From contig OZ038463.1 in the NCBI GenBank assembly GCA_964036295.1, positions 12,019,274 to 12,083,273 of the forward strand: DNA of 64,000 nucleotides. Direction: 5' to 3'. Source of the DNA: Plumapathes pennacea. Lineage: Eukaryota; Cnidaria; Anthozoa; Antipatharia; Myriopathidae. The notes under the pieces are model-generated. The model was not told the DNA's origin and did not search any database. It saw only the letters and a list, made by a program, of their open reading frames with translations. Position numbers and translations under genes: made by a program. Shown one piece after another: positions 24,517-37,089 of the stretch. How positions within the stretch are numbered: position 1 is the stretch's first letter; the number at the start of each line of letters is the position of its first letter.

Positions 24517-27500
24517 ATGAGTCTTTTAACCTCCAACAAAAGAAAAGCTTTCAGGGACAAGGAGAATTCTGAGAGAATCAACGTTATTCAAACGGTGAAA
24601 CAGGAACTTATTGAGGATTTAAGGAGGTAATCATCACCTTTAGTCCAAGAAATCGCACGTTAAATGTCTGTGTCTTGTGGGTTTCGTATGAAGTTTAGGC
24701 GGTGGGTCTTTGGGCTGGTTATTGTTTACAGTAGCTGCGGATCACAAAAAGCGACGCTTCTTTCTGAGTTGAATAATGGGGGACTGCACACTGGCTAGAA
24801 ATTTAACGTAAAACATAAAAATAAAACATTCGATGATCGTCATAATATTGCAATTGCTGATTCAGCTAGATTAAATTTAGCTCTTACAAAATACTGTACC
24901 ATTCAACTTGATGCGTACATGCCAGGATTGTTGTATGAAAGTGTAAAGCTAACAAAGAATGTACACTTTTTCCTTCTTCTGAGTTCCCAAGTTCCTTTCC
25001 ATCACTCCAATAAATCTAAGTTATTTTGCTTCTCAATAGGTTATTAGAAGAAGGTTCCGACGGCGACATTACATTTATTGTTGGGAAAGAAGAATTCCTG
25101 GCCCATACTGTGATCCTAAAGGCCAGAGCTCCCACATTCTGTGACCAGTTCCTCCCTCTTCATCTCAACTCATCCAAGGTAGAAGTATGCATTCATCTTC
25201 AGGGACGTCTAACCCCTGATGATTTTAGACAATTCCTCAGGTAAGACCAGAAAATAATAATGCGCTTGATCTTCTCATGTGTTTACTCATTGCATGGAAA
25301 CTGGCACATCTCTTGGGGACACTGGATAGCTGTATCTATGAGTAAATATAAGCAAAACAATGGGCTCTAAGAATTTTCTGGATTCCATTATTTTTAGTCA
25401 TCTTTGACAATGACAACTCCCATACTTACATAACATACTTAGTTACTTATTATGCTTACTGTCTGCCCATACTTTTATGCTTCACTCCATTACCTGTAGT
25501 ATTAAATGGTTTTCTTCATGTTAGTAGTTTTGTACTTTTTTCCTTTGCAGATCTGTTTATACGCACGACATAGCTCCCAGTTACGAACGTGCTGAATTTC
25601 CATGGACTCATGAGATAGTATGCAGCATACCTACAGGCCTGACTCACGAAAGTACCACAGAGACCTTTGATTCTGATATTGTTTTCATTGATGAAGACAG
25701 TGTGCAGGTTAAGCCACAGAACTCTTCAGATAATGAAGCTGCAGCTGCTGTTTCTACTGCCAGTGTTGAAGAAATACAAACCCTGTCTCATATTTCTTCA
25801 TCCTGTACTTTGCTCAATGGAGATTGCTTCCAAGATCAGCTGAATCAAGACCAGAGCAGTCAAAGTGAGAAAAGTAATTATATGAAATTTAATGATAAGT
25901 TATGTCTGTACCCACTGGTATAATAAATAAGAGAGCTGTGGTGGCCATGTCATTCATTTTGCAAAGGACACAATAAAAGCTGTACAGTGGAATGCTGATA
26001 TCTTGAGCCCTCCATAATTTGGAACCTCACAGTAGTTCTCAAACCAAAAATTTTTCACCTTTGATTTGCTAATTACACTTAATTTCACTCCTGATGACTC
26101 AAACCAATTTCATTTGCCTTGGATGTTTGAGTTGTTCAGATTCCACTGTATATAATACCAATAAATCAATTCAAGTCAAATACTGTGGGTATTCAGGTGG
26201 CCCAGTTGTGTGCAGAGCTGTTATATTCACCAATGTATGTAGCCTGGGTTTAATTCTCGGTTGGGAATCTGATCTCAGTACTGTACAGTAAGTGAAAAGG
26301 TCTGTGCCTCTGGTATAAAAACAGCCATTTCTCTTTATATGTTGATTTGGTTCTTATTTCAGATGAAGTTTCCCTAGCTTCAGAGAAAAATGACAAACTG
26401 CTGGATGAATTGAAGGTCAGTGAATCTCCACAGTCATGATTAATGTACTTGTGCGATAATTCACAGCTACAGGTAACTATCACATACACTCATTCCATGA
26501 CTGACAATGGGTTGTCACATCTACAGCTACTCCCAATAACTGAAAACACATAATTGTCACACATGCTCCATGATTGACAATTGATTGTCACACCTACTCC
26601 AATTGACTGACAATGGGTTGTCACATGTACTCCATGATTGACAACTGATTGTCACACCTACTTCATGACTGACAACTGATTGCCACACCTAGGTGTGAAT
26701 TCGGTGTCTATCATGTAATGTACATGTAAGTTTGCCAATTAGTTGTCAGTGTCAACCAATCAGAAACCAAAGTAATCTATGTTTGTTTTTACTTTAAACA
26801 TGAAACCGCGCCATACAAGGCCCTTGCAAGGCTTAGCCGTCAGTCAGTTGTCAATCAACAGCGACCGAGACAAGAGCTCCTAATTAGTTAAAAGTCAAAC
26901 ATTTCAATATCTTCTTTTCCGGCATATCTGAAAACTACACATGCAAAACAAAATGATGTTATCTCACAAATTTTTATAGACAAAACATTTTGAGTTAATT
27001 TTGAGCAAAAGCTGTAGGCTAAATTTCAAAACAAAATAAATAGTGTAGCGTGCAGCTATGCGTCACCTCACTCGCGCGAAATTCGAAATTGCAATTTAGC
27101 AATGTAAAGCAAAAGTTTCCCTCACATTATTCAGGTTTTGAGCTAAGCGTTGCAATGACGGTACAGTGTGAATTTTAGCTACAATTTTTGGAGCCAAAGT
27201 AGGAGTAAAATTTTGTAATGTAATGAAAGGGTTTTTGAACGCTGTGAATGCACGTGCAGTTCGATAGGAAATATGCAAATTCGATGTCCAAAGAAGCGGG
27301 GCTTGCCCTTTTATAGTGCGGTTTCGTGTTTAAAGAAGAAACCAACCAGCAGTGTGAGAAAATCCCATCATCATTTGCTTGCTTGCGTGTCCAAGAATGC
27401 TGCCAAACTTTTTGGACCAGTACGACAAACAGCAAGCGCAAAAACAAAGCAATCAGACAGTTACTGTCGACAGTCATCAGAAAACAGCTCTACAATGCCA

Positions 27501-30500
27501 AAATTATTTCTACCATTATTTGCTCTCAAGTTAAAAATGTTTTTGTCTAGGAACACACTTCAAACTTTGTTGTATGTTCCATCAGTCTTACTGCTGCTGC
27601 CCTGTTGGTGAGGACTTGATTAACTTGATCGATTCAGAGGAAGGGAGTGATGTTGTTTTTGTGATCAAGAACAGAAAAATAAGAGCACACAGGTAATATT
27701 TACGAACTAATACAACAACAGCAACGGCAGCACAGATTTTTGCCTTTTGATTCTTTGCTGTTCTTCTGTGGTTAACACGTCGGTCTCACCAATGCCATCG
27801 GGGTTTGATTCTCTGCGTGGGATTTGATTCCGGCGCCATGTGTGAGAAGGATTTCTAAGCTACCTAGCTTCCTTTATGAGTGGCGACGTTAAGCGTCTCG
27901 ATATTTACTAAAGGCTGGTTCACACTGGCTACATATTGACCCAACATAAAGATTTGAAGGACTTTACCATAATTATACCGTATACAAATTTTATCTTTAA
28001 AACGACAGGAGCCTTGCATGGGAGCCTGTCTCATTCGTTCGTGCCTTGCCTCAGTGGCCATGGTGTGCCAGTGAAAGTTGTGAGAAAACCTATCACCTTA
28101 CTCTCATTGTACCTTTCAATTCCACGTAGGGCTATTTTGAGCTGCCGGTCCAACTATTTCTCTGCGATGCTCAGTGGAGGCTGGTTGGAAGGGACCTCGA
28201 AGGAAGTTCCTATACACGAGTAAGAAGACTTGATATTGCAAGACAAAATATTGTAAGGCATTCAGTGGGTGACTGTCAGACCCTTTTCTGATAGGAATTA
28301 AGCTGTGAATGATGTTTATGATCGAGCAATGTCCACCATTATATCAAATTCGAAAGTGAAAGAAAAATCCTGCACATATATGGGAACAAGAGACGCGAGT
28401 AGCCTAAAGGCCCCCTGTACTACCAAGAACGCGACGAAGGGCATGAGTGAATGTTAACCGTAGCTGATCGAAGTATTTTTGGGTCTCCCCACAGCTTGAC
28501 CTATGATGGTTTTATGACGATACTGTGCTACATGTATGGAGGAATTGCACGGCTTCCCACCAATCTGGCCTACATTTGGTGAGCTGTTTCAAGCCTTGTC
28601 CATACCGGTGTATCAACTGAAAGTTGAATAAGGTACTGGAACGCCGTAGAGTAACAGAATGTTTCGCTTTGACGAAGGGCTAACGGTCGAAACGTCAGCT
28701 ACTGCTACTTTTACGGCGTTCCAGTACCTCATCAACTTTCAGTTGATATACCAGCGTTTTTATCACCGCGCCGACGCAGTTAATCTAGTTCTCTTAAGAG
28801 CCGGTATCACACTTGTCTATACTGGTCCGTTTTCGTTTGAAAACGAACAATTTTTGAAAATTTCTGCCGTTTTTGTCGTCCACACTAAAATGAAAATTGA
28901 GTCGAAAACACTAAATCCAAAGATCACGTGACGTCAGAGTTTCGAAAAGCTTCCGTTTCGCCGTCCACACGACAACAGAAAAATTTCACTCTGGCGTTTT
29001 CAAATAGTTGCGTTTTCGCGACCGGAAATGCCGGCTTAGTGTGAACAGAAGGCCGAAACATGCGTTTTATATTTACGGCGACGCAAAGTAAAACTGGTTC
29101 TTATAGGGAATAGCACTCTATTGGCTCAGTGGGTTGATGGATCAAGCGATTGATTGTTCGACGGCGCACCTATTGAATCTCTCAAGCAAACTGGACATCC
29201 TGCAAGTACTGATTTTTAACTTAAAATGTTTTCTTCTTTCCGTAGTGGCGAAGTCTTGCCTTTGGCAGACATGTATGGATTGACCACTTTAAGAGACGTC
29301 ATCTGCTCTGAACTAAGGATTGAGAAATGTCATCTCTTCCATAAGGTAAATCTGCGCTGCGACTGTGTGTTCGATGCTAATTCACAAGACCAAAAATAGA
29401 TCGGCGTTGGTTTAGAAAGACCACGTTGTAGCCGTTGTCCGATTACCATGGCTATTGTTTGGGCCTTGTTTAGACCAGGACTTTCTTAACCGCGGTCCAA
29501 ACCTTGTTTAAAAAATCGACCCAACTTGTTTATTCGTACTAGATATTTTGTCATGCTGTGTCAAGTTTTGTTGTGCTACGTCACGATGCAGTACGTTTTC
29601 TTTATACTATGCTATATCATGTCTTTTACGTCATGTAATTCAGTGTGGTGTTTTCCTCTTCTTTCCTTATTCCAGCCCTGTGCCGGTTGCATAACGAGTG
29701 TTTTGGATTGTTTGAGATTCTCACGCTTGTTTGTTACGTTTGGTTGTACGGAGTTCAAAAATTCCTGTATCAGGTAAAGTACCCATTTTGTTTTTTGGCG
29801 TTTGCTGCGCTTGCTCGTCGATATTTTCATCAGGATTAGTTACATGCTGTAATGTAAGCAAACATTAGTTTCACAATTTATCCCATCGTGCCCCGCGAGG
29901 GTTCTAACCTCGACATTTTGTGGTAAATGTCGACCACAGCAGACGAATCTCTTCGGGCCGCGCAGTATCTTGGGAAAGGCGAGATAAAATCTGCGAGTAT
30001 CGTTTTTCTAGTACAATTGTAACTGCTGATTTTCATTTCGTGTTTGTATCAAGTCAGTTGTTCAAAGGCGGCTGTCTTCTCTCAATCTGCGAGGATTTAG
30101 GCGTAAAAAATATCTTTCTCCGCTTTCCTCACAATGCGCTTGCAGTTAGCGAGTAGTTGCAGCGTAGTCTTCTCTTGATGACAGCAACTAAGTCGAATTT
30201 AGGATGGCCTGTAATGGGCCATTTCCATTCGAGGTAGCTATTGTCTCTGTTTCAAATTGAGTGCGAAGTTTTTCTTATGAAATTTAGTTTTCATTTTTGT
30301 GCAAACTCATTTTCATAAGAACGTTTTTGCTCTGGACCTCGGCTTGCAACAGAGGCAACAGGCATCTCGGAAACGGCCGATTACACAAAGCAGACTACTC
30401 AAACTCGCTACGAGTATTACTGCGAGAAATCGAAACTGGCAGCCACTCCTCGTCTGGGTTTTGCCCAAAACATTGTTTTTATTTCAATTTCGAGACAAAT

Positions 30501-33001
30501 GAGATACAAACATTACCCAATTCACAGTACTACAACGATTTTACTCTCTGACGTGGCTGTTTGATCGCAGGTGGGTGGCAAGAAATTTTGAAGTTATATG
30601 TTGCAACAAACGTTTTGCTCACCTTGATCCGAATTTGCACGATGAGATTCTCTCAGAGATTCGCAATGAATGTGTACGTATGCCTCTTTCCTTTTTGGGT
30701 TTATTTTCACTCTATCTCTTTTTCTTATTTGTTTATGCTTGGGATTCCATGGCCCGTTCTGAACTGTTTTCTGCCGTTCTCTGCTTCACTGTTGTCCGCT
30801 CTTCTTTACTGTCATGTGCTGTTTTATGTTTTATTTTGCTATAGTTGCACTTTACTCTGTTCTGGCACGCTCTACTTTATTACATTTTTGCCTTGTCTTG
30901 GTCTCTTTCTTTGCTCTGCTCTACCCTTCTCTTTGTTATTTTACCTTTCTTGCTCGTTTTTCTGACTCTTGTTCTCCTGTATCCTGCCTTTGTTCTTCTG
31001 TAGTCTTCTTTTCTCTACTCATGTTTTCTCGTGTTCTTGTTCTTCTCTGTTCTTGTTCTCCTCTGATCTTATCTTCTCTACTTTATATTTTGTTCTCCTC
31101 TGTTATTCTCCACCTTAAACCCCGTTTGTATGGAGAAAGTTGTCTTGGGTACCCGAAACAAGCTGCTTTTCTCAGTCTTGTTTTCCACTGCTGTACTCTC
31201 CTTTCAGCGTTCTGCCATTTGTTGTGCTAAGTTCCTTTGCGTTGTTGCATTTCCTCGTTATGCTGCTTTCTGACCGTCCTTTACAATCACTTTTATTTAT
31301 TTCAGCGCGTGCATTCTGTCATGCACTTGCTCAAACATTCTGACCGCTTGACTGCGTTCACGTCGTCTGTCAAATGGGCAGAGCCTACACTCGCGTTTTT
31401 GTCGGCGCTTCAGAACTTTTGTTTAGCTTTTTGTGTCCAGAAGTTCCCTGGCCTTGTTGCTGATGGAAGCTTCAAAGACATATTAAAGGTAGATGTGAAC
31501 GATAACAGCCCGTAATGTGTTTCCTTGTTAACCCTGACCAAACGAACTGGAACGTCGACCTCGGCTCAGTTCCCAGCCGTCGGTGTTTCATTCTCCTGAG
31601 GATCGCGGGCGCCGAAACACCGAAGGCTTGGGACTGAACCTAACATGGACCCAAGTCAGCCCAAGTTTTGGACGTGCATTCAACTTGCGTATCATTCGGC
31701 CTCCCACTTGGGTCGACTTGGGTTTACTTTGGTCGAACTCGAATTTAAACGCAAGTCGTGACAAATTTTTCAACGTTTAGCGACCCAACACAAGTGGACC
31801 TAAAGCTCTGACCAAACGGACTTGCAAGTCGACCCAAGTCAACGCAACTTTCCAAAACCGTAATTTGCGCATGGACTTGCGATGGGAAGCCAAACGGATT
31901 CGCAAGTCGCAAAAAAATCATTCGGTTTCCGTAACAAAACCTACTTGAATTGACTTAGGTTGGGTGGCTAAACGGTGAAAATCTAGGGTCAACTTTAGTT
32001 TTGTGGCCCAATAGGTGAAAAAATTGGATTGACTTTGGATTGGGTGGGCAAACGGTGACACACTTGCGTTGACTTGGATATGGTGGCAAAATTTTGAAAA
32101 ACGTGGATCAATTTGGCCTTGGTGGCCAAACGGTGAAAAACTTGGGTCGACCTGTTGGTCGACCAAAGTCAACACAAGCTAGCCGTACTTAAAGGCACGC
32201 ATGTGTGCAGCAGGGACTTTTGACACACCTGTTTTCCGTTTGGTTTTATCTTTAGGGCGTCGGATGGTCCACCTCACTTATTGACAGAATCTTTGAAGCT
32301 GTTCGCAGTAACTTGTGCGTAGAAACTTCCTGCGACCAACTGAGGGCGGTGTTGTGGTTACAGCACACGCAAGACGAGCCGGGCCAAGACTGGGACACAA
32401 GTCCCGAGGTATATTCAAAAATATAGTATAGTTCCATTCTTCTTCTCCTTTCTTCTCTTATCGAGCACTAAGTTCTCGATTCGCTCATTGCACGGTGTCG
32501 CCATCTTGGATTCAAAGCGAGGCTAACCTGGCGCGAATTTCGCCAGACATGAATCAAGATAGTTTTTCTATCGCTCTAATGAACTTTTTGGTACCTGTCT
32601 GTCATTTACAGTTTGTCCTGGTGAAGAGACTGCATTTACAGTGCATAGATTACATAACCTCCAATCTTCACAAGGTCAGGAGAACGGAAGCATGGAAAAA
32701 CCTGAGTCCCAAGACGCAAGCAGAATTACTTGAAGGTGAATAGGGAATATAGATTTCTTCTTTTTGCACTTCTTCTTAACCTTCTTCTCCGTCTTCTTTG
32801 TCTTCGTCTTCTCTGCCTTCCTCTTCTGGGTTTACGTGTGTGAACCTTTTTTTTTATTTAGGTCAACTCTTAGCTAGCGACCTCTGTGAACGGTCCCATA
32901 AAACTCGATTAACTGCTGTACTTTGATTTGTTTTCTATTAGGAGCAGTGATTGTTGAAGACTTTGTTGATGTTGGAGCTGGCAAAGCAGTTCGGGTACAT
33001 G

Positions 33002-33053
<52 letters not shown>

Positions 33054-36000
33054 TTGTTTTATGCTGTTTGAATAACCTTTTCTTTTTACCTCGACCACTT
33101 TTCTTTATCGCATTGCTTGTTTTTATTGTCGTATAAACACCTTCAATAAGCGACCAACTATGTCTAATACCAAGGGTGTTCGCTTGTAGGAAGTTCCACA
33201 GTATGCAATAATTAATTCGCTCATTTCTGCATGGGACCAACCAGACGTCCGTAATGCTCCTCCCCTAGCTTCTTTTATAGTACTTCCATGCTTGTGTGTT
33301 AAAAGCAAAAATAACACACCTCCTCCCTAATTTTAGTCCAAAGAGCTTTCCAGCAGCCGTGGAGGTTCCAGTATTCAACTGGTCCTACAGTAGTGTGGTG
33401 TGACGCTCCCTTGTGAATGTTTCTTTTCAGATCCCCAAACCACCCAAATTGTCGTCAGCTAGCAGACAGACTGGGGCTCTGGTGGGATCACAGGCACGCC
33501 CCACTGCTTCAGCTGGACAGCGAGGGCGTTCTGCAACGAATTTAGCCAAGCGAGGTAAGAGTCAGCCAGTAGCCAATCCAAGAACAATCCCCTCAGCACA
33601 CAAAGGCGCATCATCACAACGAGCAGTGCGACCAACACACAAATTACCAGCAGCGTCTCAGGTCGGTTCAGGTGGAAGTAAGGATCGAGGAGGGCCCTCG
33701 ACTGGAGACGTACAAAATGGACCATCGCAGAACGAAAACCTAAGATCCTTAGAAGAGAGAACATCTGATTCCCAAGCGAGGTCAGGCCGAGGTAGGGCCG
33801 CAACTAGAGATGTGCAAAACTCTTTGCAGAATATAGCACTAAAGTCGTTGGAAGAGAGACCGTGTGATGTCCAAGCGAGGTCAAGCCGAGGAAGGCGCTT
33901 ATCTGGAGATGTACAAGATAATGGCTCATCGCACAATAAGGCGCTGAGGCCGTTGGAAGAGAGGTCACGTGGTGTCCAAGCTAGGTCAGGTAGACGAAGG
34001 CCTTTAACTGGAGATGCACGAACTAGGGGACCTGGCTTAGAAGGATCCTCGCGTGGGGCTGCGCGGAATGCTGGGACAGAGTCCTTGGAAGGGAGAACAC
34101 CTAATCCCCAGGCTAGGTCAGGCCGACGTGGGTCCCAAACATGTGGGGCCTCTCAGAACAAGGAGAAAGGGTCCTTGGAAACGAACACAGCGGAGGATAA
34201 CGTAGGAGGACCATCAGATGCCCTTGGTACGTCAGGCTCTGGAAAACCCCCAAGCAGTCAAAGTCTGAACAAGAGTGCCGCAGGAGATTCTTTGACTACC
34301 AAAGGCTCGACTAGAACAGCAAAAGCACCTGTGCAGAAACCCACACAAAGTGCCACCCATAGATATCAAGAAACGCTTCAGCGTCGGAAAGCAATGGGGG
34401 CCCAACGTTTAGCAGAGCGCGAGAATTTGGCCGAGCAAAGGCCCTCAAATGCTAAAACTCTAAGCAAAGATACAGACAAGCAGCGGCCAGGAAAGCCTTC
34501 AGTTTCAGCTAGACCAGCTTGGCAAAGGCCCACACGTAACTGCGTAAGCAATGAAAGGCAATCGCAAGAAAAATCATTACATGCGTCAATTTCAGGTAGA
34601 CCAGCTTGGCAAAGGCCCACGAGTAAAGCAAGTGTGGCTTTTAAGAACAGCGAAAAACAACTGCACGAAAAGTCTTTGCATACGGCAAGTTCGGCTAGAC
34701 CAGCTTGGCAAAGGCCGTCGAGTCACGTGGCAGATTTGACCTGCAAAAACAGCAAGAAGCAACACGTGAAGTCTTCACAGGCGCCAAGTGCAGTTAGAAC
34801 AGTTCGGCAAAAGTCTTTCTTACCAAGTTTAAGTCGTACTGTTTGCGACAAGCAGAAGGAAGGCGGGCCTTCAATCGCCTCAAATGCGGCTACATCAAGT
34901 TTGACCTTACCACATTGCAGACCTTTGAGTGCGCCTAGTCTACTCTGCAAGGATAACTCCGAGCGTCAGGAAGAAAAGCTTTCAAGCAAACTGGCAGAGC
35001 CAAGACCCCGTAGTGCTCCAAGTGCAACCAGTGAAACAAAGGAGAATATAAAACGGGACAATCCCTCGGGTCACCTGGAAGGTCACCCGACGACCGCTAC
35101 GAACAGTGCGGCCCAGGCCAGCTGCTGCTCTCACCCCGATAGTTCTTCAAATGAGCAAAATTGGAAGGCTGAGAATGTTCAAGTAAATGAATCTTCCAGA
35201 CAGGTCACGCTTCATAGTATTGATGACTTGGGGGAGGCATCTGAGCTTCGTGACATCCATCAAACTCAAGCAAGTCACCCATGTGGTCTGGGGAAACGGG
35301 AAGCGATGGTACGTGCTCAGGCGTGGCAGTCGTGTTCCTCCAACGTTACGAAGAAAGTCAGCCCACCTTGTGACGAAGGTGGCCCCACCGAAACTGCTCT
35401 TCCCACAAATGAGGCACATACAACTGAAGTCAGTAGAAGACCAAAGGGGATCACGTATGTAATCCCAACCCCCAGTGGCGCACAACGAAATACGGACATT
35501 CCGGTTATCTCGCCGGATAAACGTTTGTCCAGCGTTGATGGTCAAGCGGGCAAAGACCGTAACGTCACCTACATTATAAAAACTGCCCCAGAAAGCGAGG
35601 CTACGAAGGAGGCGGTTGACCAGGAGAGGTGCAGCCAAGACGGAGCAACGGCTAACTCACTAGTCACCAATGAAGTACAACGAGAGAAGGACACTGATGC
35701 AGGCTTAGTTTTGAATTATGGTATAAATGAGACAGATACGTTTGAAGGACGTCGTGTGCTCCATGATGTGATTTGCGTGGAGAAAATTGCGGAAGGCAAA
35801 TTCCAAGCCATGAAGCGGGAGTTGATCGGGTTGGAGGGTGGTGGCGTTATCGATAGCGGGAATGAATCAGGCTCTTCCCATGTGCAGGGGCCGAGGCGTG
35901 GGACGGTAGAGTTACCCGTGGCCCATGAACCAGCGAATCTTCGCAGCTCACAGCCAACAGAAGATAACAAAAAGGACAGGACGGGATTTCCCGAAGGTAT

Positions 36001-36232
36001 TGTGCAGACCCCGAAAGTCGCACGAGGAGACAGCGGAGCTTCCTGCTTGGATTGGATGCCGTGTGGGAACAGCACGCCCTGTACGAGCGAGTCCGTAACA
36101 CGCCGTTCCCTTGGTTTTAAGACCGAGCAGAAAAGTTTATTCAATGACGAGAGTTCCGATTTGTCCTTTGGTGTCGACGTGAGGATTGTGGGCTGTAATG
36201 AACTGGAGGACAGTAACAACGAGGAGTCTTGA
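24517..36232 (+). CDS. BTBD8: BTBD8 orthologue, double BTB/POZ protein with long tail
   Basis: Fifteen coding exons: 24517-24626, 25040-25240, 25551-25864, 26363-26415, 27586-27692, 28130-28219, 28495-28578, 29246-29345, 29676-29773, 30571-30673, 31306-31488, 32256-32408, 32612-32735, 32942-32994, 33431-36232. All junctions keep frame, giving 1524 residues. The first BTB domain (about 38-110) starts LLEEGSDGDITFIVG. The second (about 235-330) has GEDLINLI, KIRAHRAILSCRSNYFSAML and PLADMYGL, as in vertebrate BTBD8. A BACK-like helical region follows to about 570. The last exon encodes 933 residues of low-complexity, basic, Ser/Pro-rich sequence with two sets of internal repeats. Vertebrate BTBD8 (APache/KIAA1107) binds AP-2 and supports clathrin-mediated endocytosis and synaptic vesicle recycling; a similar role here is inferred. 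The start is the first ATG after an in-frame TGA at 24475. Confidence 0.9.
26478..26692. repeat. minisatellite, about 31-bp unit
   Basis: Roughly six units share the form TGTCACACCTACTCCATGA followed by TTGACAACTGAT. They sit in BTBD8 intron 4. Units are 31-35 bases and diverged. There are no unique spacers, so this is a tandem minisatellite and not a spacer array. Confidence 0.75.
27313..27494. mobile_element. diverged TA-flanked MITE, BTBD8 intron 4
   Basis: The right end (ACTGTCGACAGTCATCAG then AAAACAGCTCTA) resembles the right terminal repeat of the element at 37732-37958. The left end (TATAGTGCGGTTTCGTG) is a weak match. The element ends about 90 bases before the BTBD8 exon at 27586. 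Confidence 0.4.
27755..27860 (+). repeat. possible tRNA-derived SINE head
   Basis: TGGTTAACACGTCGG resembles a Pol III A box and GGTTTGATTCTC, 33 bases later, resembles a B box. The sequence continues GATTCCGGCGCCATGTG. The region cannot fold as a full tRNA by eye. It lies in BTBD8 intron 5. Confidence 0.4.
28605..28754. repeat. foldback element with hammerhead-like loop
   Basis: Arms of about 43 bases (28605-28648 and 28712-28754) are inverted copies; both contain GGTACTGGAACGCCGTA or its complement. The loop contains TTTGACGAAGGGCTAAC and GGTCGAAACGTCAGC. That is close to, but not exactly, the CUGANGA...GAAA core of hammerhead ribozymes. It lies in BTBD8 intron 7. Confidence 0.6.
28801..29056. 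mobile_element. MITE with CACACT/AGTGTG ends
   Basis: The left end CCGGTATCACACT and right end AGTGTGAACAGAAGG are imperfect inverted repeats. The interior has GTCCACAC and several GTTTTCG/CGAAAAC pairs in opposite orientation. It lies in BTBD8 intron 7 directly beside the foldback at 28605-28754. Confidence 0.5.
30760..31260. repeat. pyrimidine-rich degenerate CTGTTCT tract
   Basis: About 500 bases of plus-strand C/T-rich sequence in BTBD8 intron 10, with recurring TGTTCTC, CTTTCTTG and TTTACT motifs. It opens long Leu/Ser/Phe/Cys-rich frames that look hydrophobic only because of the base composition. Confidence 0.6.
31966..32165. repeat. minisatellite, about 41-bp unit
   Basis: Five diverged units of the form TGGCCAAACGGTGAAAAACT followed by TGGGTTGACTTGG lie in BTBD8 intron 11. 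The flanking 31.54-31.96 kb carries looser relatives (GACCCAAGTC, GGACTTGCAAGTCG). Confidence 0.75.
33004..33053. repeat. (TTA)n microsatellite
   Basis: About 16 perfect ATT units, ten bases after the end of BTBD8 exon 14. Confidence 0.95.
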
Positions 36233-36491
36233 AACTGATATTATACGGTACATTCTCACTGGACGATTTAAACCAATCGAAGGGGAAAGCAAAGCATGGT
36301 GGGAAGACTCTGTAATCCTCGTTTGACCAATCGTGTGATTATAATTATTTCGATGTTGAGCCAACGATGTGCATACTGGACTGGTCTCATTTTGCGTATC
36401 AACCAGAATTTGAAATAGTTTTGTGTTACTGAAGGACTTGGCACGTTTGTCAGTTACGTTCCACTCAACAGAAGCAGCAATTTAGAACCGA

Positions 36492-36768
36492 TAGAGCGGT
36501 GTTTGGATGAATTTGGAAGAAAATACTTTCAACCATTCAGATGTAAAAGTAATTTGCGATTAGTTTGATTTTTGAAGAGCAGCCGGACTAATCAGCGATA
36601 GTAGAAAAAACGCCATCGCCACTTGCTTACGTGTGTGAGCATAATGCGATGGGGCTTTGCTCTTGTTTTTAATTGGTTGAGAATGCTGCAAAACATTTTT
36701 GGAACAATCCAAGCAGCAAAACGCAAAAACACTTTATTACTTTCGACAGCCAATCCAAAATCGCTCTA
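36492..36768. mobile_element. TA-flanked MITE, copy in BTBD8 3' region
   Basis: The left end TAGAGCGGTGTTTGGATGA and right end TTTCGACAGCCAATCC then AAAATCGCTCTA match the ends of the element at 37732-37958 with several substitutions. It is about 277 bases and has no coding capacity. Confidence 0.5.
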
Positions 36769-37083
36769 TTGAAATTAGAAAGCCAACCCTTGACCTATTA
36801 TTTAATGTGGATAGGAGAAGTGTGGAGTCGAAAATGTCTTACAAATACTATGAATTAGACAAGAAACAAAGTATATGATATTAGAGAGTTTATTTGTGAT
36901 GATAGTGTGTGTCACAACAGGACAAGTAGGGCATATTATTTATTTTCCCGGCATGCAACACAGTTGTGTATCCTAAAATCATGACTGAGGCCAAGAAACT
37001 TTAAAGTGTGTTCATTGTGTGCTGAGTGTGGTCGCTTGAAATATTGCCAATGTGTTCAATGTTGAGAATTCAACAGATGAGTG

Positions 37084-37089
37084 AATAAA
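37084..37089 (+). terminator. candidate poly-A signal for BTBD8
   Basis: A canonical AATAAA about 850 bases after the BTBD8 stop, followed by GGGTTGTTCC and a T-rich stretch. It lies only about 110 bases from the stop codon of the opposite-strand Kelch gene. Confidence 0.45.

Noticed and set aside
25865..25923. Continuation of BTBD8 exon 3 to a stop at 25923
   Set aside because: A GTGAGA donor at 25865 gives the phase needed for the next exon (26363), which keeps the BTBD8 frame. Reading through would truncate the protein before the second BTB domain. A short read-through isoform remains possible.
26478..26692. CRISPR-like spaced repeats
   Set aside because: The whole unit is repeated and diverged, with no unique spacers, and lies in an intron of an animal gene.
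30561..31230. Hydrophobic frames of 89-138 codons suggesting membrane proteins
   Set aside because: They come from a pyrimidine-rich intronic tract of BTBD8; Leu/Phe/Ser/Cys content follows from base composition.
33459..36219. Several minus-strand frames of 80-167 codons
   Set aside because: They are shadows of the long BTBD8 last exon, which lacks stops over 930 codons on the plus strand.
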